From Microtetraspora fusca (GTDB lineage Bacteria > Actinomycetota > Actinomycetes > Streptosporangiales > Streptosporangiaceae), in contig NZ_BBYK01000041.1 in NCBI RefSeq assembly GCF_001570365.1, positions 247,970-311,969 on the forward strand: a DNA stretch of 64,000 bases. The letters are read 5' to 3'. Shown piece by piece: positions 16,391 to 26,739 of this stretch; positions within the stretch are counted from its first letter, which is position 1; each line of letters opens with the position of its first letter. A program made the position numbers and the translations under genes. The notes beneath the pieces are model-generated. The model was not told where the DNA came from. It did no database searches and saw only the letters and a program-made list of their open reading frames with translations.

Positions 16391-16483
16391 ACGGTCCAGT
16401 GGGCGGAAGGGCCCACTGGACCGGTGGCTATCGGCACCGGGTCGGCCTGATCAGCCGACCCGGTGGGTCTCGTCAGCGGTCGG
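16391..16483. repeat. Tandem-hairpin intergenic element, copy 2
   Basis: Two strong stem-loops: GGTCCAGTGGG/CCCACTGGACC (11 bp, 16393-16422), then CACCGGGTCGGC/GCCGACCCGGTG (12 bp, 16435-16465) around CTGATCA. The element ends GGTGGGTCTCGTCAGCGG and includes the tex stop codon (TCA, 16473). It is the second copy of the element at 4232-4333. Confidence 0.7.
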
Positions 16484-18821
16484 TGAGACCGGCGCGGCGC
16501 AGCGCCTCGGCCATCGCGCCGCCGGGAGCGGCGGAGCCCCGGCCGCCGGAACCGCCCGACGAGCCGCGGTCCGACCGGCCGCGGTCCTGGCGGGACCGGC
16601 CGCCCTGGTCCCGGTGGCCGCCGTCCCGCCGGCCACCGCGGTCGCCCTGGCGCTGGTCGCCGCGCGCCGGGGTCTCGTCGTCGAGCCGGAGGGTGAGGCC
16701 GATGCGCTTGCGCGGGATGTCGACGTCGAGCACCTTCACCCGGACGATGTCGCCGGGCTTCACCACGTCGCGCGGGTCCTTCACGAAGTTGTTGGACATG
16801 GCCGAGACATGCACCAGGCCGTCCTGGTGGACGCCGACGTCGACGAACGCGCCGAAGGCCGCGACGTTGGTGACCACGCCCTCCAGCACCATGCCCGGCT
16901 TGAGGTCGGAGATCTTCTCGACGCCCTCCTTGAAGGAGGCCGTCTTGAAGGCCGGACGCGGGTCGCGGCCCGGCTTCTCCAGCTCCTTGAGGATGTCGGT
17001 CACGGTCGGCAGGCCGAAGGTGTCGTCCACGAACCGGGCCGCATCGATGGTCCGCAGCGCCGCGGTGTTGCCGATCAGACTCCGAATGTCGCTTCCGGTG
17101 GAGTCGAGGATGCGCCGGACGACCGGGTAGGCCTCCGGGTGCACGCTCGACGCGTCGAGCGGGTCGTCCCCGTCGGGGATGCGCAGGAAGCCCGCGCACT
17201 GCTCGAACGCCTTCGGACCGAGTCGCGGCACCTCCTTCAGTGCCTTGCGGGAGCGGAACGGGCCGTTGGCGTCGCGGTGGGCCACGATGTTCTCGGCCAG
17301 CCCGGAGCCGATGCCGGAGACGCGGGTCAGCAGCGGGGCCGAGGCGGTGTTGACGTCGACGCCGACCCCGTTGACGCAGTCTTCGACCACCGCGTCGAGC
17401 GAGCGCGACAGCTTCACCTCGGACAGGTCGTGCTGGTACTGCCCGACGCCGATCGACTTCGGATCGATCTTGACCAGCTCGGCCAGCGGGTCCTGCAGGC
17501 GGCGGGCGATCGAGACCGCGCCGCGCAGCGACACGTCGAGGCCGGGCAGCTCCTGCGAGGCGTAGGCGGAGGCGGAGTAGACCGACGCCCCGGCCTCGGA
17601 CACCACGATCTTGGTCAGCCCCGGCATCAGCTTGACCAGCTCGCCGGCGAGCTTGTCGGTCTCCCGCGAGGCGGTGCCGTTCCCGATGGCGATCAGCTCG
17701 ACGCCGTGCTGCTGGACGAGCCGCCCGAGGACGGCGAGCGACTGGTCCCACTGCCGCTTCGGCTCGTGCGGATAGATCGTCTCGGTGGCGACCACCTTGC
17801 CGGTCGCGTCGACCACCGCCACCTTCACGCCGGTGCGCAGGCCGGGGTCGAGGCCCATGGTCGTCCGGGTGCCGGCCGGCGCCGCGAGCAGCAGGTCGCG
17901 CAGGTTGGCCGCGAACACGCGGACCGCCTCCTCCTCGGCCGCCTGCCACAGGCGCGTGCGCAGGTCGATGCCGAGGTGGACGAGGACGCGGGTGCGCCAC
18001 GCCCAGCGGACGGTGTCGGACAGCCAGCGGTCGGCCGGCCGCCCCTGGTCGCGGATGCCGAAACGCTGGGCGATGCGCAGCTCGTACCCGTTGGGCTCCT
18101 CCGCCTCGGGGTCAAGCGTGAGACTCAGGACCTCCTCCTTCTCGCCGCGGAACATGGCGAGGATGCGGTGGGAGGGGAGCTTGGTGAACGGCTCGGAGAA
18201 GTCGAAGTAGTCGGCGAACTTGGCGCCGGCCTCCTCCTTGCCCTCGCGGACGGCGGCGGCCACCCGGCCCCGCGACCACATGCGCTCGCGCAGCTCGCCG
18301 ATGAGGTCGGCGTCCTCGGCGAACCGCTCCACCAGGATCGCCCTGGCGCCTTCGAGCGCCGCCGCCGCGTCGGCGACGGACTCGCCGACGAAGGCCTCGG
18401 CGGTCGCGTGCGGGTCGAGCGTCGGCTCGGCCAGCAGCTTGTCGGCCAGCGGCTCCAGCCCCGCCTCACGGGCGATCTGCGCCTTGGTGCGCCGCTTCGG
18501 CTTGTAGGGGAGGTAGATGTCCTCGAGCCGCGACTTGGAGTCGGCGGCCATGATCTGCGCCTCGAGGGCCTCGTCGAGCTTGCCCTGGGAGCGGATCGAC
18601 TCCAGGATCGCCGCCCGGCGCTCCTCCATCTCGCGCAGGTAGCGCAACCGCTCCTCGAGGGTGCGCAGCTGCGCGTCGTCGAGCATGCCGGTCGCTTCCT
18701 TGCGGTAGCGGGCGATGAACGGCACCGTCGCGCCGCCGTCGAGCAGATCGACGGCCGCGGTCACCTGGGCCTCGCGCACGCCGAGCTCGTCGGCGATCCG
18801 CTGCTGAATAGAGGTCGTCAC
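16473..18821 (-). CDS. tex: Tex family transcription accessory / RNA-binding protein
   Basis: 782 residues covering the standard Tex layout. It opens with N-terminal helical [45 protein letters not shown] YqgF/RNase H-like domain follows ([19 protein letters not shown]), then helix-hairpin-helix segments ([26 protein letters not shown]). The C-terminal S1 RNA-binding domain is [32 protein letters not shown]. The tail after ~730 is an Arg/Gly/Asp-rich RGG-like extension, typical of actinobacteria. The start is GTG at 18821; CAGAAT lies 12-17 nt upstream and no ribosome site is obvious, so the mRNA may be leaderless. It modulates transcription and translation and is not part of a neighbouring pathway. 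Confidence 0.95.
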   Translation of the reverse strand: MTTSIQQRIADELGVREAQVTAAVDLLDGGATVPFIARYRKEATGMLDDAQLRTLEERLRYLREMEERRAAILESIRSQGKLDEALEAQIMAADSKSRLEDIYLPYKPKRRTKAQIAREAGLEPLADKLLAEPTLDPHATAEAFVGESVADAAAALEGARAILVERFAEDADLIGELRERMWSRGRVAAAVREGKEEAGAKFADYFDFSEPFTKLPSHRILAMFRGEKEEVLSLTLDPEAEEPNGYELRIAQRFGIRDQGRPADRWLSDTVRWAWRTRVLVHLGIDLRTRLWQAAEEEAVRVFAANLRDLLLAAPAGTRTTMGLDPGLRTGVKVAVVDATGKVVATETIYPHEPKRQWDQSLAVLGRLVQQHGVELIAIGNGTASRETDKLAGELVKLMPGLTKIVVSEAGASVYSASAYASQELPGLDVSLRGAVSIARRLQDPLAELVKIDPKSIGVGQYQHDLSEVKLSRSLDAVVEDCVNGVGVDVNTASAPLLTRVSGIGSGLAENIVAHRDANGPFRSRKALKEVPRLGPKAFEQCAGFLRIPDGDDPLDASSVHPEAYPVVRRILDSTGSDIRSLIGNTAALRTIDAARFVDDTFGLPTVTDILKELEKPGRDPRPAFKTASFKEGVEKISDLKPGMVLEGVVTNVAAFGAFVDVGVHQDGLVHVSAMSNNFVKDPRDVVKPGDIVRVKVLDVDIPRKRIGLTLRLDDETPARGDQRQGDRGGRRDGGHRDQGGRSRQDRGRSDRGSSGGSGGRGSAAPGGAMAEALRRAGLTDR

Positions 18822-18851
18822 GGTCGCCTATTCTGCCCGACGCCTCCGACA

Positions 18852-18891
18852 GTCCGCGTCGTACGGCCAGGCAGGGCCGTACGACGCGGAC
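18852..18891 (-). terminator. Strong hairpin terminator downstream of chitinase
   Basis: GTCCGCGTCGTACGGC and its exact complement GCCGTACGACGCGGAC form a perfect 16-bp stem with an 8-nt loop. It lies 55 bp beyond the chitinase stop and ahead of the tex start, so it should end chitinase transcription and insulate tex. No U-tract. Confidence 0.7.
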
Positions 18892-18946
18892 CGGGGGAGG
18901 GCACCGGGGGCGCGGGGTCAGGCGGGCCGCGCCCCCGGCGCCCGGC

Positions 18947-21217
<2,271 letters not shown>

Positions 21218-21550
21218 TCGTGCTCCACGTCCGGTGGGCTGATGGGGGTGGGGGTGTGATGGACGCGCGGCGAGGTGGGTCGCCCTCGCCGATGGGTGGG
21301 TGGGTACGGATCGGCGTCAACAGGTGGTGATCGCGGCACGGACACGCTCCCGCCTGCGAGTCTTCCTCTTACTATTAGGAAGCTTTCTTTTTAATTTCTC
21401 GTGAACCTACCCTCGGCGCGATCGCGCGTCAATATCCCGGGGCGAACCCTGAGGTCAGGGGGGCGTGGGGCCGTCCTTCGGCCGCCGGCCTCGGTGCCGG
21501 CGGCGTCATTGCGGAGAGACACTGGAGACATGAGGGGGAAGGGCAACCCT
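21218..21550. promoter_or_regulatory. Divergent intergenic region with AT-rich operator-like site
   Basis: This ~330-bp gap separates the chitinase (minus) from the DsbA-like gene (plus). The only clear structure is TTACTATTAGGAAGCTTTCTTTTTAATTTC near 21370-21398. It contains the imperfect palindrome AGGAAGCTTTCT (21378-21389) in an unusually A/T-rich stretch, about 160 bp upstream of the chitinase start. It is a plausible promoter/operator for the chitinase. I see no DasR-type ACTGGTCTAGACCAGT site. The rest of the gap shows no gene. Confidence 0.4.
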
Positions 21551-22135
21551 GTGGCCGACGTGACCTTCCACTTCGACCCGATCTGCCCGTGGAGCTGGCG
21601 CGCGTCGCGCTGGCTCGCGAAGGTCGCCGAGGCGCGCGGGCTGGACGTCGAATGGCGGTCGTTCAGCCTCGCCGTCCTGAACGAGGGCAAGGAGATCCCG
21701 GAGGCGTACCGGGCGCCGATGGCCGCCTCCAGACGTGCGCTGCGGCTGGTCGAGGCGTTGCACACGGGCGGCCGGGGCGAGGAGGCCGCCGCCTTCTACG
21801 CCGAGCTCGGCGCACGGGTGCACGAGGCCGGAGCCCCGCTGACCGACGAGGTCGTGGCCGAGGCTGCCGAGGCGGCGGGGGTGGGGGAGGCGGCGTCCGC
21901 GCTGGACGACGCGTCGTGGGACGCGGCGGTCCGTGCCGCCCATGATCGCGCGTTCTCCTCGGCCGGGCCGGACATCGGCTCGCCCGTGATCATTCTGGAG
22001 GGAGCGGAGCGTGGCCTGCACGGGCCGATCCTGTCCGCGATCCCTGGCGAGAAGGACGGCGCGGCCCTGTGGGACGCGGTCGAGTCGCTGCTGCGCAGCC
22101 CGATCTTCTTCGAGGTCAAGCGCGGACGCCGGTGA
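21551..22135 (+). CDS. DsbA-fold protein, Rv2466c-like mycothiol-dependent nitroreductase family
   Basis: 194 residues from the GTG at 21551 (ATG at 21530 is a possible earlier start, giving 201). Thioredoxin/DsbA fold with inserted helical domain: VTFHFDPICPWSWRASRWLAKVAEARGLDVEWRSFSLAVLNEG, then a helical insert, then the cis-Pro region GPDIGSPVIILEG. Actinobacterial relatives such as Rv2466c carry CPWC; here the motif is CPWS, so only a single active cysteine remains. It probably still uses mycothiol/mycoredoxin chemistry by a monothiol mechanism (inference). GGGGGAAGGGCAACCCT precedes the GTG. Standalone gene, divergent from the chitinase. Confidence 0.8.
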   Translation: MADVTFHFDPICPWSWRASRWLAKVAEARGLDVEWRSFSLAVLNEGKEIPEAYRAPMAASRRALRLVEALHTGGRGEEAAAFYAELGARVHEAGAPLTDEVVAEAAEAAGVGEAASALDDASWDAAVRAAHDRAFSSAGPDIGSPVIILEGAERGLHGPILSAIPGEKDGAALWDAVESLLRSPIFFEVKRGRR

Positions 22136-22145
22136 CGCGCTCCGC

Positions 22146-22670
22146 TCAGTGGACGCGCACCTTGCGGTAGAACTCCAGGGTCATGAAGATCAGGAGCGAG
22201 ATCGCCAGCAGGGTGCCGAGCATGTAGGCGGGCCGGTGCCGCGCCCACGCCGCCCGCCGGAGCCCGCCTCCGGCATGTCCCGCCTGCTCGGCGGGGACCG
22301 GCGTCCGGGTCCGCGCGGCACGGAGAAGCCGTTCGCCGCGTACGGCGGGCCGCGTGGTCCGCCCCTCCCGCTCCGGCCTGCGCGGGGTCACCGGCACGGC
22401 CGGCACCCCGGAGGCGGCGGCGATCTCGGCGTGGTGCGCCAGATAGCCGGCGGGGAAGGTGGTGACGCTGCCGCACCCGCAGTTGGGGCAGATCGCCCCG
22501 GCCCACGGCGACTGGACGGGGAGGCCGCCGCGCAGCCAGACGACGACGTCGTTGCCGTGCCCGTCGGAGAGGCGCCGGGCGACGTACTCCTCCTCCCAGA
22601 CGAGCCAGCAGCGCAGGCACTCGAACGGCCATTTCTCGTTCGCACTGAATCCCTCGTGCACCAGGACCAC
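22146..22670 (-). CDS. Zinc-ribbon protein with C-terminal membrane anchor
   Basis: 174 residues. An N-terminal FECLRCWLVWEEEY and later AICPNCGCGS provide two CxxC pairs that should bind one zinc. A conserved-looking VVVWLRGGLPVQSPW lies between them. An Arg/Pro-rich linker (~95-145) leads to a single C-terminal helix AYMLGTLLAISLLIFMTLEFY, so the protein is tail-anchored with the ribbon in the cytoplasm. It converges on the DsbA-like gene, with only ~10 bp between the stops. I do not recognise a named family. Confidence 0.65.
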   Translation of the reverse strand: MVLVHEGFSANEKWPFECLRCWLVWEEEYVARRLSDGHGNDVVVWLRGGLPVQSPWAGAICPNCGCGSVTTFPAGYLAHHAEIAAASGVPAVPVTPRRPEREGRTTRPAVRGERLLRAARTRTPVPAEQAGHAGGGLRRAAWARHRPAYMLGTLLAISLLIFMTLEFYRKVRVH

Positions 22671-22767
22671 CCCCGGAGGCGCACCGTTTTGCCGTGGTGA
22701 TCCCAGTGTCCGTACCCCCGCCCGGTGTCAACAAGGCGACGAATCACTACAAGGAGTATCGATTCGA

Positions 22768-23259
22768 TTACCTGACGTCAGGATGGGCGGGATCGCGCCG
22801 ATCGCCGGCGCTCGGGAAGGTCCGGGTCAGCAGGGGCATGAGCAGGTTGTCCACCATGTCGGTGAGGAAGTCGTGGTCGAGTGGCCGGCCGAGGATCATC
22901 CGGCGAATGACCTGCCCCTCGGACACCTGGTGCGCTCGCGCGGCCGAGGCGTCCCTGGGCGCCTCGCCCCGGGCCACGGCCCGCTCCACGATCGTCCGGA
23001 ACGGTCCAAGGTCCTCGTCCGCCACGTGTGACCGCAGCGCGGCGGCCAGGTCGGCGTCCACCCGCATGGCGTGGATGAGCCCGGTCATCATGGTGACGTA
23101 GCGTTCGTCGACCTGCGTGCACAGCATGCTCAGCGCGGCCAGCAGGTCGCCGCGCAGGGTTCCGGTGTCCGGGATGGCGGCGACGGAGACGGCGTCGCGC
23201 GCGTCCAGCGCGGCCTTGACCAGTTCGGGTTTACCCCGCCAGCGGCGATAGCACGGCAT
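22768..23259 (-). pseudogene. TetR family regulator, N-terminally truncated
   Basis: The readable part starts in the middle of the TetR DNA-binding domain, YRRWRGKPELVKAALDARD. The ligand-binding domain follows intact (LRGDLLAALSMLCTQVDERYVTMMTGLIHAMRVDADL...), to a TAA at 22768. The first ~40 residues, including helix-turn-helix recognition helix KATLYRR..., are missing. Upstream of YRRW the frame reads unrelated sequence (SGQDHMPC). The start codon available at 23259 would give a protein without a DNA-binding domain. The breakpoint is about 23247-23250, where a fragment of another gene runs in the opposite direction. Most likely a deletion/fusion scar. Confidence 0.7.
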
Positions 23260-23361
23260 GTGATCCTGCCCGGACTGGACCTCAACGCGCCCGACCTCAA
23301 CGCCCCGGACGTGGTCGCTGAGCAGATCCGGACCTTCAGCCAGGCACAGCTGAACGGGTGA
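23249..23361 (+). pseudogene. C-terminal fragment of an unidentified gene
   Basis: Reading rightwards from the TetR breakpoint, the frame HVILPGLDLNAPDLNAPDVVAEQIRTF ends at a TGA (23359-23361) and has normal codon usage. It has no start of its own, because the upstream part is antisense TetR sequence. The phrase LNAPD is duplicated. It looks like the tail of a gene whose body was lost with the 5' end of the TetR gene. Family not identified. Confidence 0.35.
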
Positions 23362-23399
23362 CAACGGTGGTGAGGGCCCGGACGCCGGCCGGCTCGCCG

Positions 23400-25037
23400 T
23401 CACGGAAGGCGGAGCCGCCTGCCCCGGGTCACCGCGCGTAGATCCGCCTCGATCCGGGAGGCCGTCTCGGTGAGCGGCGGCAGCAGCGCCGCGAGCGTCT
23501 CCTCGACGGGGCCCCGCGCCGCGTGGGTCGCGACGTTGAGCGCCGCCACCACCTGGCCGGCGCCGTCCCTGACCGGGACGGCCAGCGAGCGGAGCCCTTC
23601 CTCCAGCTCCTCGTCCACGAAGGCGTGCCCCCGCTCGGCCGCCCCCTCGACGATTTTCGCCAGCTCCGCCGGGTCGGTCACGGTCCGCCCGGTGATGGCG
23701 CGCGGGTCCGCGCCCGCCAGCCGCGCGGCCAGTTCCGCGTGCGGGAGGCTGGCCAGCAGCACCCGCCCCATCGACGTCGCGTACGCGGGGAGCCGGGTGC
23801 CGACCGTGATGTCGACACTCATGATCTTGTAGGCCGGCACCCGGGCGACGTAGCGGATCTCGTCGCCGTCGAGCACCGCCATGGACGCCGACTCGTGCGT
23901 GCGCCGGACCAGGTCGGCCATGTGCGGCTGCACGATCTCGGCGAAGCCGAGCGACGACAGGTGCGCGTATCCGAGTTCGAGCACACGGGGCAGCGGCCGG
24001 AAGCCGCGTCCGACGTGTTCGACGTAGCCGAGGTGCTCCAGGGTGAGAAGCGCGCGCCGCGCGGTCGCCCGGGCCAGGCCGGTGCTCTCGGCGACCTCCG
24101 ACAGCGAGCGCGTGCCGTCGAGGGCGCAGAGCACCGTGAGCCCCCTGGCCAGGGACTGCAGGAACTCGGGCCCCAGCTCGCGCTTGGCCGTCCGCGCCGG
24201 ATCCGCCCCGACCGCGGTCGCGGCCGCCGCGCCCGGCCCGCCGGAGGTGTGCTCCGCCAGGACGCGCGCGAGTGCCGCCTCCATGGCGCCGGTCTCCTCG
24301 CGCAGCCGGGGCAGCGTCGCCTCGGCGAGCGAGGCGACCGTGTGCCTGCTGGTGTGGCTCACCACGCTCACCGCGCAGGCCGTACGCCCGGACGGGTCGC
24401 GCACGGGCACGGCCACCGCGATCAGGCCGGGCTCGATGAGCTGGTCGTCGGCGGACCAGCCCTCGGCGACGGCGCGGGCGACGCGGCGGTCGAACTCCTC
24501 CGCCTCGACGGGCGGGCGCGCGGGCACGGCGGGGAAGTGCTCGGGGAGGCGCTCCGGTGACGCGCGCCGGGCGAGCCAGGCCGCCCGGGCATCCTCGTCC
24601 CACTCGGCGGCGAAGAGCGGGCCGGGGGCGCACCGCTCTGCGGGCAGCAGGTCGCCGATGCGGAAGGCCAGCGACATGGTGCGCCGGCGGGTGATCTGGG
24701 TGACGAACCTGACGCCGTCGCCGTCGGGCACCGCGACGGAGACGGACTCGTCGAACTCGTCGGCCAGCCGCTCGGCCACCGGTCCGAGCGCGGCCGGGAC
24801 GCCGCAGCCGGCCAGGTAGGCGTTGCCCGGCTCCATCAGCGGCGGGGCCAGCTCGACCTCGCGGTCGATCTCGCGCAGGTGGCCGAGGTGGACGAGGGTG
24901 GCGACCACGCGGTCCACGGTCGAGCGGGCGAGCCCGGTGGCCCGGGCGAGGTCGCTCAGGCGCATCCGGTGTCCACCGGGCGCCGACATGACGCGCAGCA
25001 CGGCCAGCCCTCTTTCGAGCGGCCCGACGACATCCAT
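23400..25037 (-). CDS. Tandem-IclR fusion regulator of the pca/pob operon
   Basis: 545 residues, about twice the usual IclR length. Module 1: HTH LSDLARATGLARSTVDRVVATLVHLGHL (~28-55) plus effector domain with TMSLAFRIGDLLPAERCAPG. Module 2: HTH LSEVAESTGLARATARRALLTLEHLGYV (~305-335) plus the effector domain MSVDITVGTRLPAYATSMGRVLLA. The second effector domain keeps the PcaR/PcaU-like signature (YATSMGRVLLA, ITGRTVTD, FVDEELEEGLRSLAVPV); the first is more divergent. It is divergent from pcaI with 83 bp between starts. IclR proteins of this type respond to beta-ketoadipate or protocatechuate, so it is the likely controller of the operon. One chain could bind two half-sites. Confidence 0.88.
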   Translation of the reverse strand: MDVVGPLERGLAVLRVMSAPGGHRMRLSDLARATGLARSTVDRVVATLVHLGHLREIDREVELAPPLMEPGNAYLAGCGVPAALGPVAERLADEFDESVSVAVPDGDGVRFVTQITRRRTMSLAFRIGDLLPAERCAPGPLFAAEWDEDARAAWLARRASPERLPEHFPAVPARPPVEAEEFDRRVARAVAEGWSADDQLIEPGLIAVAVPVRDPSGRTACAVSVVSHTSRHTVASLAEATLPRLREETGAMEAALARVLAEHTSGGPGAAAATAVGADPARTAKRELGPEFLQSLARGLTVLCALDGTRSLSEVAESTGLARATARRALLTLEHLGYVEHVGRGFRPLPRVLELGYAHLSSLGFAEIVQPHMADLVRRTHESASMAVLDGDEIRYVARVPAYKIMSVDITVGTRLPAYATSMGRVLLASLPHAELAARLAGADPRAITGRTVTDPAELAKIVEGAAERGHAFVDEELEEGLRSLAVPVRDGAGQVVAALNVATHAARGPVEETLAALLPPLTETASRIEADLRAVTRGRRLRLP

Positions 25038-25045
25038 TTGACATC

Positions 25046-25110
25046 CGTTCGTAGGCGGGAGGAAACTCCGGGCAAGTCAATTATGAACGAAAGTTCACTG
25101 GGCGAACAAC
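25046..25110. promoter_or_regulatory. Candidate IclR operator between regulator and pcaI
   Basis: TGAAC GAAA GTTCA (25084-25097) is a perfect 5-bp inverted repeat. It is flanked by further GTTCG (25048-25052) and CGAAC (25103-25107) half-sites. Repeated GTTCG/CGAAC elements suit a regulator with two DNA-binding domains. The region must contain both divergent promoters. Confidence 0.55.
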
Positions 25111-25120
25111 CTGAGGAGCG

Positions 25121-25930
25121 ATGGCAGAGATCCGGAGCCTCCGTGACGCCGTGGCCGGCCTCATCCATGACGGCGACACCGTCGCCATGGAGGGCTTCAC
25201 CCATCTGATCCCGTTCGCGGCCGCGCACGAGATCATCCGCCAGGGCATCACCGACCTGACCCTCGTCCGCATGACCCCCGACGTGATCTACGACCAGCTC
25301 ATCGGCATGGGGGCCGCGCGCCGGCTGGTCTTCTCCTGGGGCGGCAACCCCGGAGTGGGCTCGCTGCACCGGTTCCGCGACGCGGTCGAGAACGGCTGGC
25401 CGCGCCCGCTGGAGCTCGACGAGCACAGCCACGCGGGCATGGCCAACCGCTATGTCGCGGGCGCGTCCCGGCTGCCGTTCGCGGTGCTGCGCGGCTACCG
25501 GGGCAGCGACCTGCCGAAGCGCTCCTCGACCATCTCCACCGTCACCTGCCCGTTCACCGGCGAGGAGCTGGCCGCCGTCGCCGCGGTGAACCCCGACGTC
25601 ACGGTCATCCACGCGCAGCGCGCCGACCGTGCGGGCAACGTCCAGCTCTGGGGGCTCGTCGGCGTGCAGAAGGAGGCCGCGCTCGCCGCCGACCGGGTCC
25701 TGGTCACCGTGGAGGAGATCGTCGACGAGCTGGAGCCGATGCCGGACGCCGTGGTCCTGCCGAGCTGGACGGTGAGCGCCGTGGCCCACGTGCCGAACGG
25801 CGCCCACCCGTCGTACGCGGCGGGCTACACGGTCCGCGACAACGAGTTCTACCAGGCGTGGGACCCCATCTCCCGGGACCGCGAGACGTTCCTGGCCTGG
25901 ATGCGCGAGCACGTGCTGGAGGCATCGTGA
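25121..25930 (+). CDS. pcaI: 3-oxoadipate CoA-transferase subunit A
   Basis: 269 residues. Class I CoA-transferase alpha subunit: RSLRDAVAGLIHDGDTVAMEGFTHLIPFAAAHEIIRQG, GAARRLVFSWGGNPGVGSLHRF, HAQRADRAGNVQLWGLVGVQKEAA. With PcaJ it transfers CoA from succinyl-CoA to beta-ketoadipate. GAGGAGCG directly precedes the ATG. First gene of the operon; its TGA overlaps the GTG of pcaJ, which gives translational coupling and equal subunit supply. Confidence 0.93.
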   Translation: MAEIRSLRDAVAGLIHDGDTVAMEGFTHLIPFAAAHEIIRQGITDLTLVRMTPDVIYDQLIGMGAARRLVFSWGGNPGVGSLHRFRDAVENGWPRPLELDEHSHAGMANRYVAGASRLPFAVLRGYRGSDLPKRSSTISTVTCPFTGEELAAVAAVNPDVTVIHAQRADRAGNVQLWGLVGVQKEAALAADRVLVTVEEIVDELEPMPDAVVLPSWTVSAVAHVPNGAHPSYAAGYTVRDNEFYQAWDPISRDRETFLAWMREHVLEAS

Positions 25931-26739
25931 GCGACACGACGAACGCCACCCCGGCCGCGGCCCCGGACGGCGCCGCGCGGGACTGGACGCCCGACGAGCT
26001 GATGACCGTCAACGCGGCGCGCGCGCTCCACGGCTCGCGCACCTGCTTCGTCGGCATCGGCCTCCCCAGCGCCGCGGCCAACCTGGCCCGCCGCACCTCC
26101 CAGCCGGACCTCGTGCTCATCTACGAGTCCGGCACGCTCGGGTCCAAGCCGACCCGGCTGCCGCTGTCGATCGGGGACGGCGAGCTGGCCGACACCGCCG
26201 ACGCGGTCGTGTCGGTCCCCGAGATCTTCAACTACTGGCTGCAGGCAGGGCGGATCGACGTCGGCTTCCTCGGCGCCGCCCAGGTGGACCGGTACGCGAA
26301 CATCAACACGACCGTGATCGACCGGGGGCCGGACCGGCCCGAGGGACGGCTCCCCGGCGCGGGCGGCGCCCCCGAGATCGCGGCGAGCTGCGGCAAGGTG
26401 CTGATGGTGCTGCGGCATTCGCGGCGCAACTTCGTGGAGCGGCTCGACTTCGTCACCACCGTCGGGCACGGCTCCGGCCCCGGCGACCGGGCCAGGCTCG
26501 GACTGCTGGGCCAGGGCCCCGTGGCGGTCATCACCGACCTCGGCGTGCTCCGTCCCGACCCCGAGACGGCCGAGCTCGTCCTCACCGAGATCCACCCCGG
26601 GGTCACCGTCGAGCAGGTGACCGAGGCGACCGGCTGGAAGCTGCGCGTCGCCGGCTCCGTCGGCGTCACCGAACCCCCCACCCAGGCCGAGCTGGCCGCG
26701 CTCCGCGCGCTCAAATCCGGAGGTGAGCCCCGTGCGTGA
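25927..26739 (+). CDS. pcaJ: 3-oxoadipate CoA-transferase subunit B
   Basis: 270 residues starting at the GTG that overlaps the pcaI stop (GTGA). It begins VSDTTNATPAAAP and then the beta-subunit fold: DWTPDELMTVNAARALHGSRTCFVGIGLPSAAANLARR, the catalytic Glu region LIYESGTLG, and FLGAAQVDRYANINTTVID. It forms the heteromeric transferase with PcaI, catalysing beta-ketoadipate plus succinyl-CoA to beta-ketoadipyl-CoA. A 24-residue upstream extension within pcaI is possible but lacks family sequence. The 3' end overlaps the pcaF start by 8 bp. Confidence 0.93.
   Translation: MSDTTNATPAAAPDGAARDWTPDELMTVNAARALHGSRTCFVGIGLPSAAANLARRTSQPDLVLIYESGTLGSKPTRLPLSIGDGELADTADAVVSVPEIFNYWLQAGRIDVGFLGAAQVDRYANINTTVIDRGPDRPEGRLPGAGGAPEIAASCGKVLMVLRHSRRNFVERLDFVTTVGHGSGPGDRARLGLLGQGPVAVITDLGVLRPDPETAELVLTEIHPGVTVEQVTEATGWKLRVAGSVGVTEPPTQAELAALRALKSGGEPRA

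Noticed and set aside
23071-23361. 96-residue plus-strand protein starting at 23071
   Set aside because: Its first two thirds are antisense to the TetR domain; only the last ~37 codons look coding, so it is treated as a gene tail.
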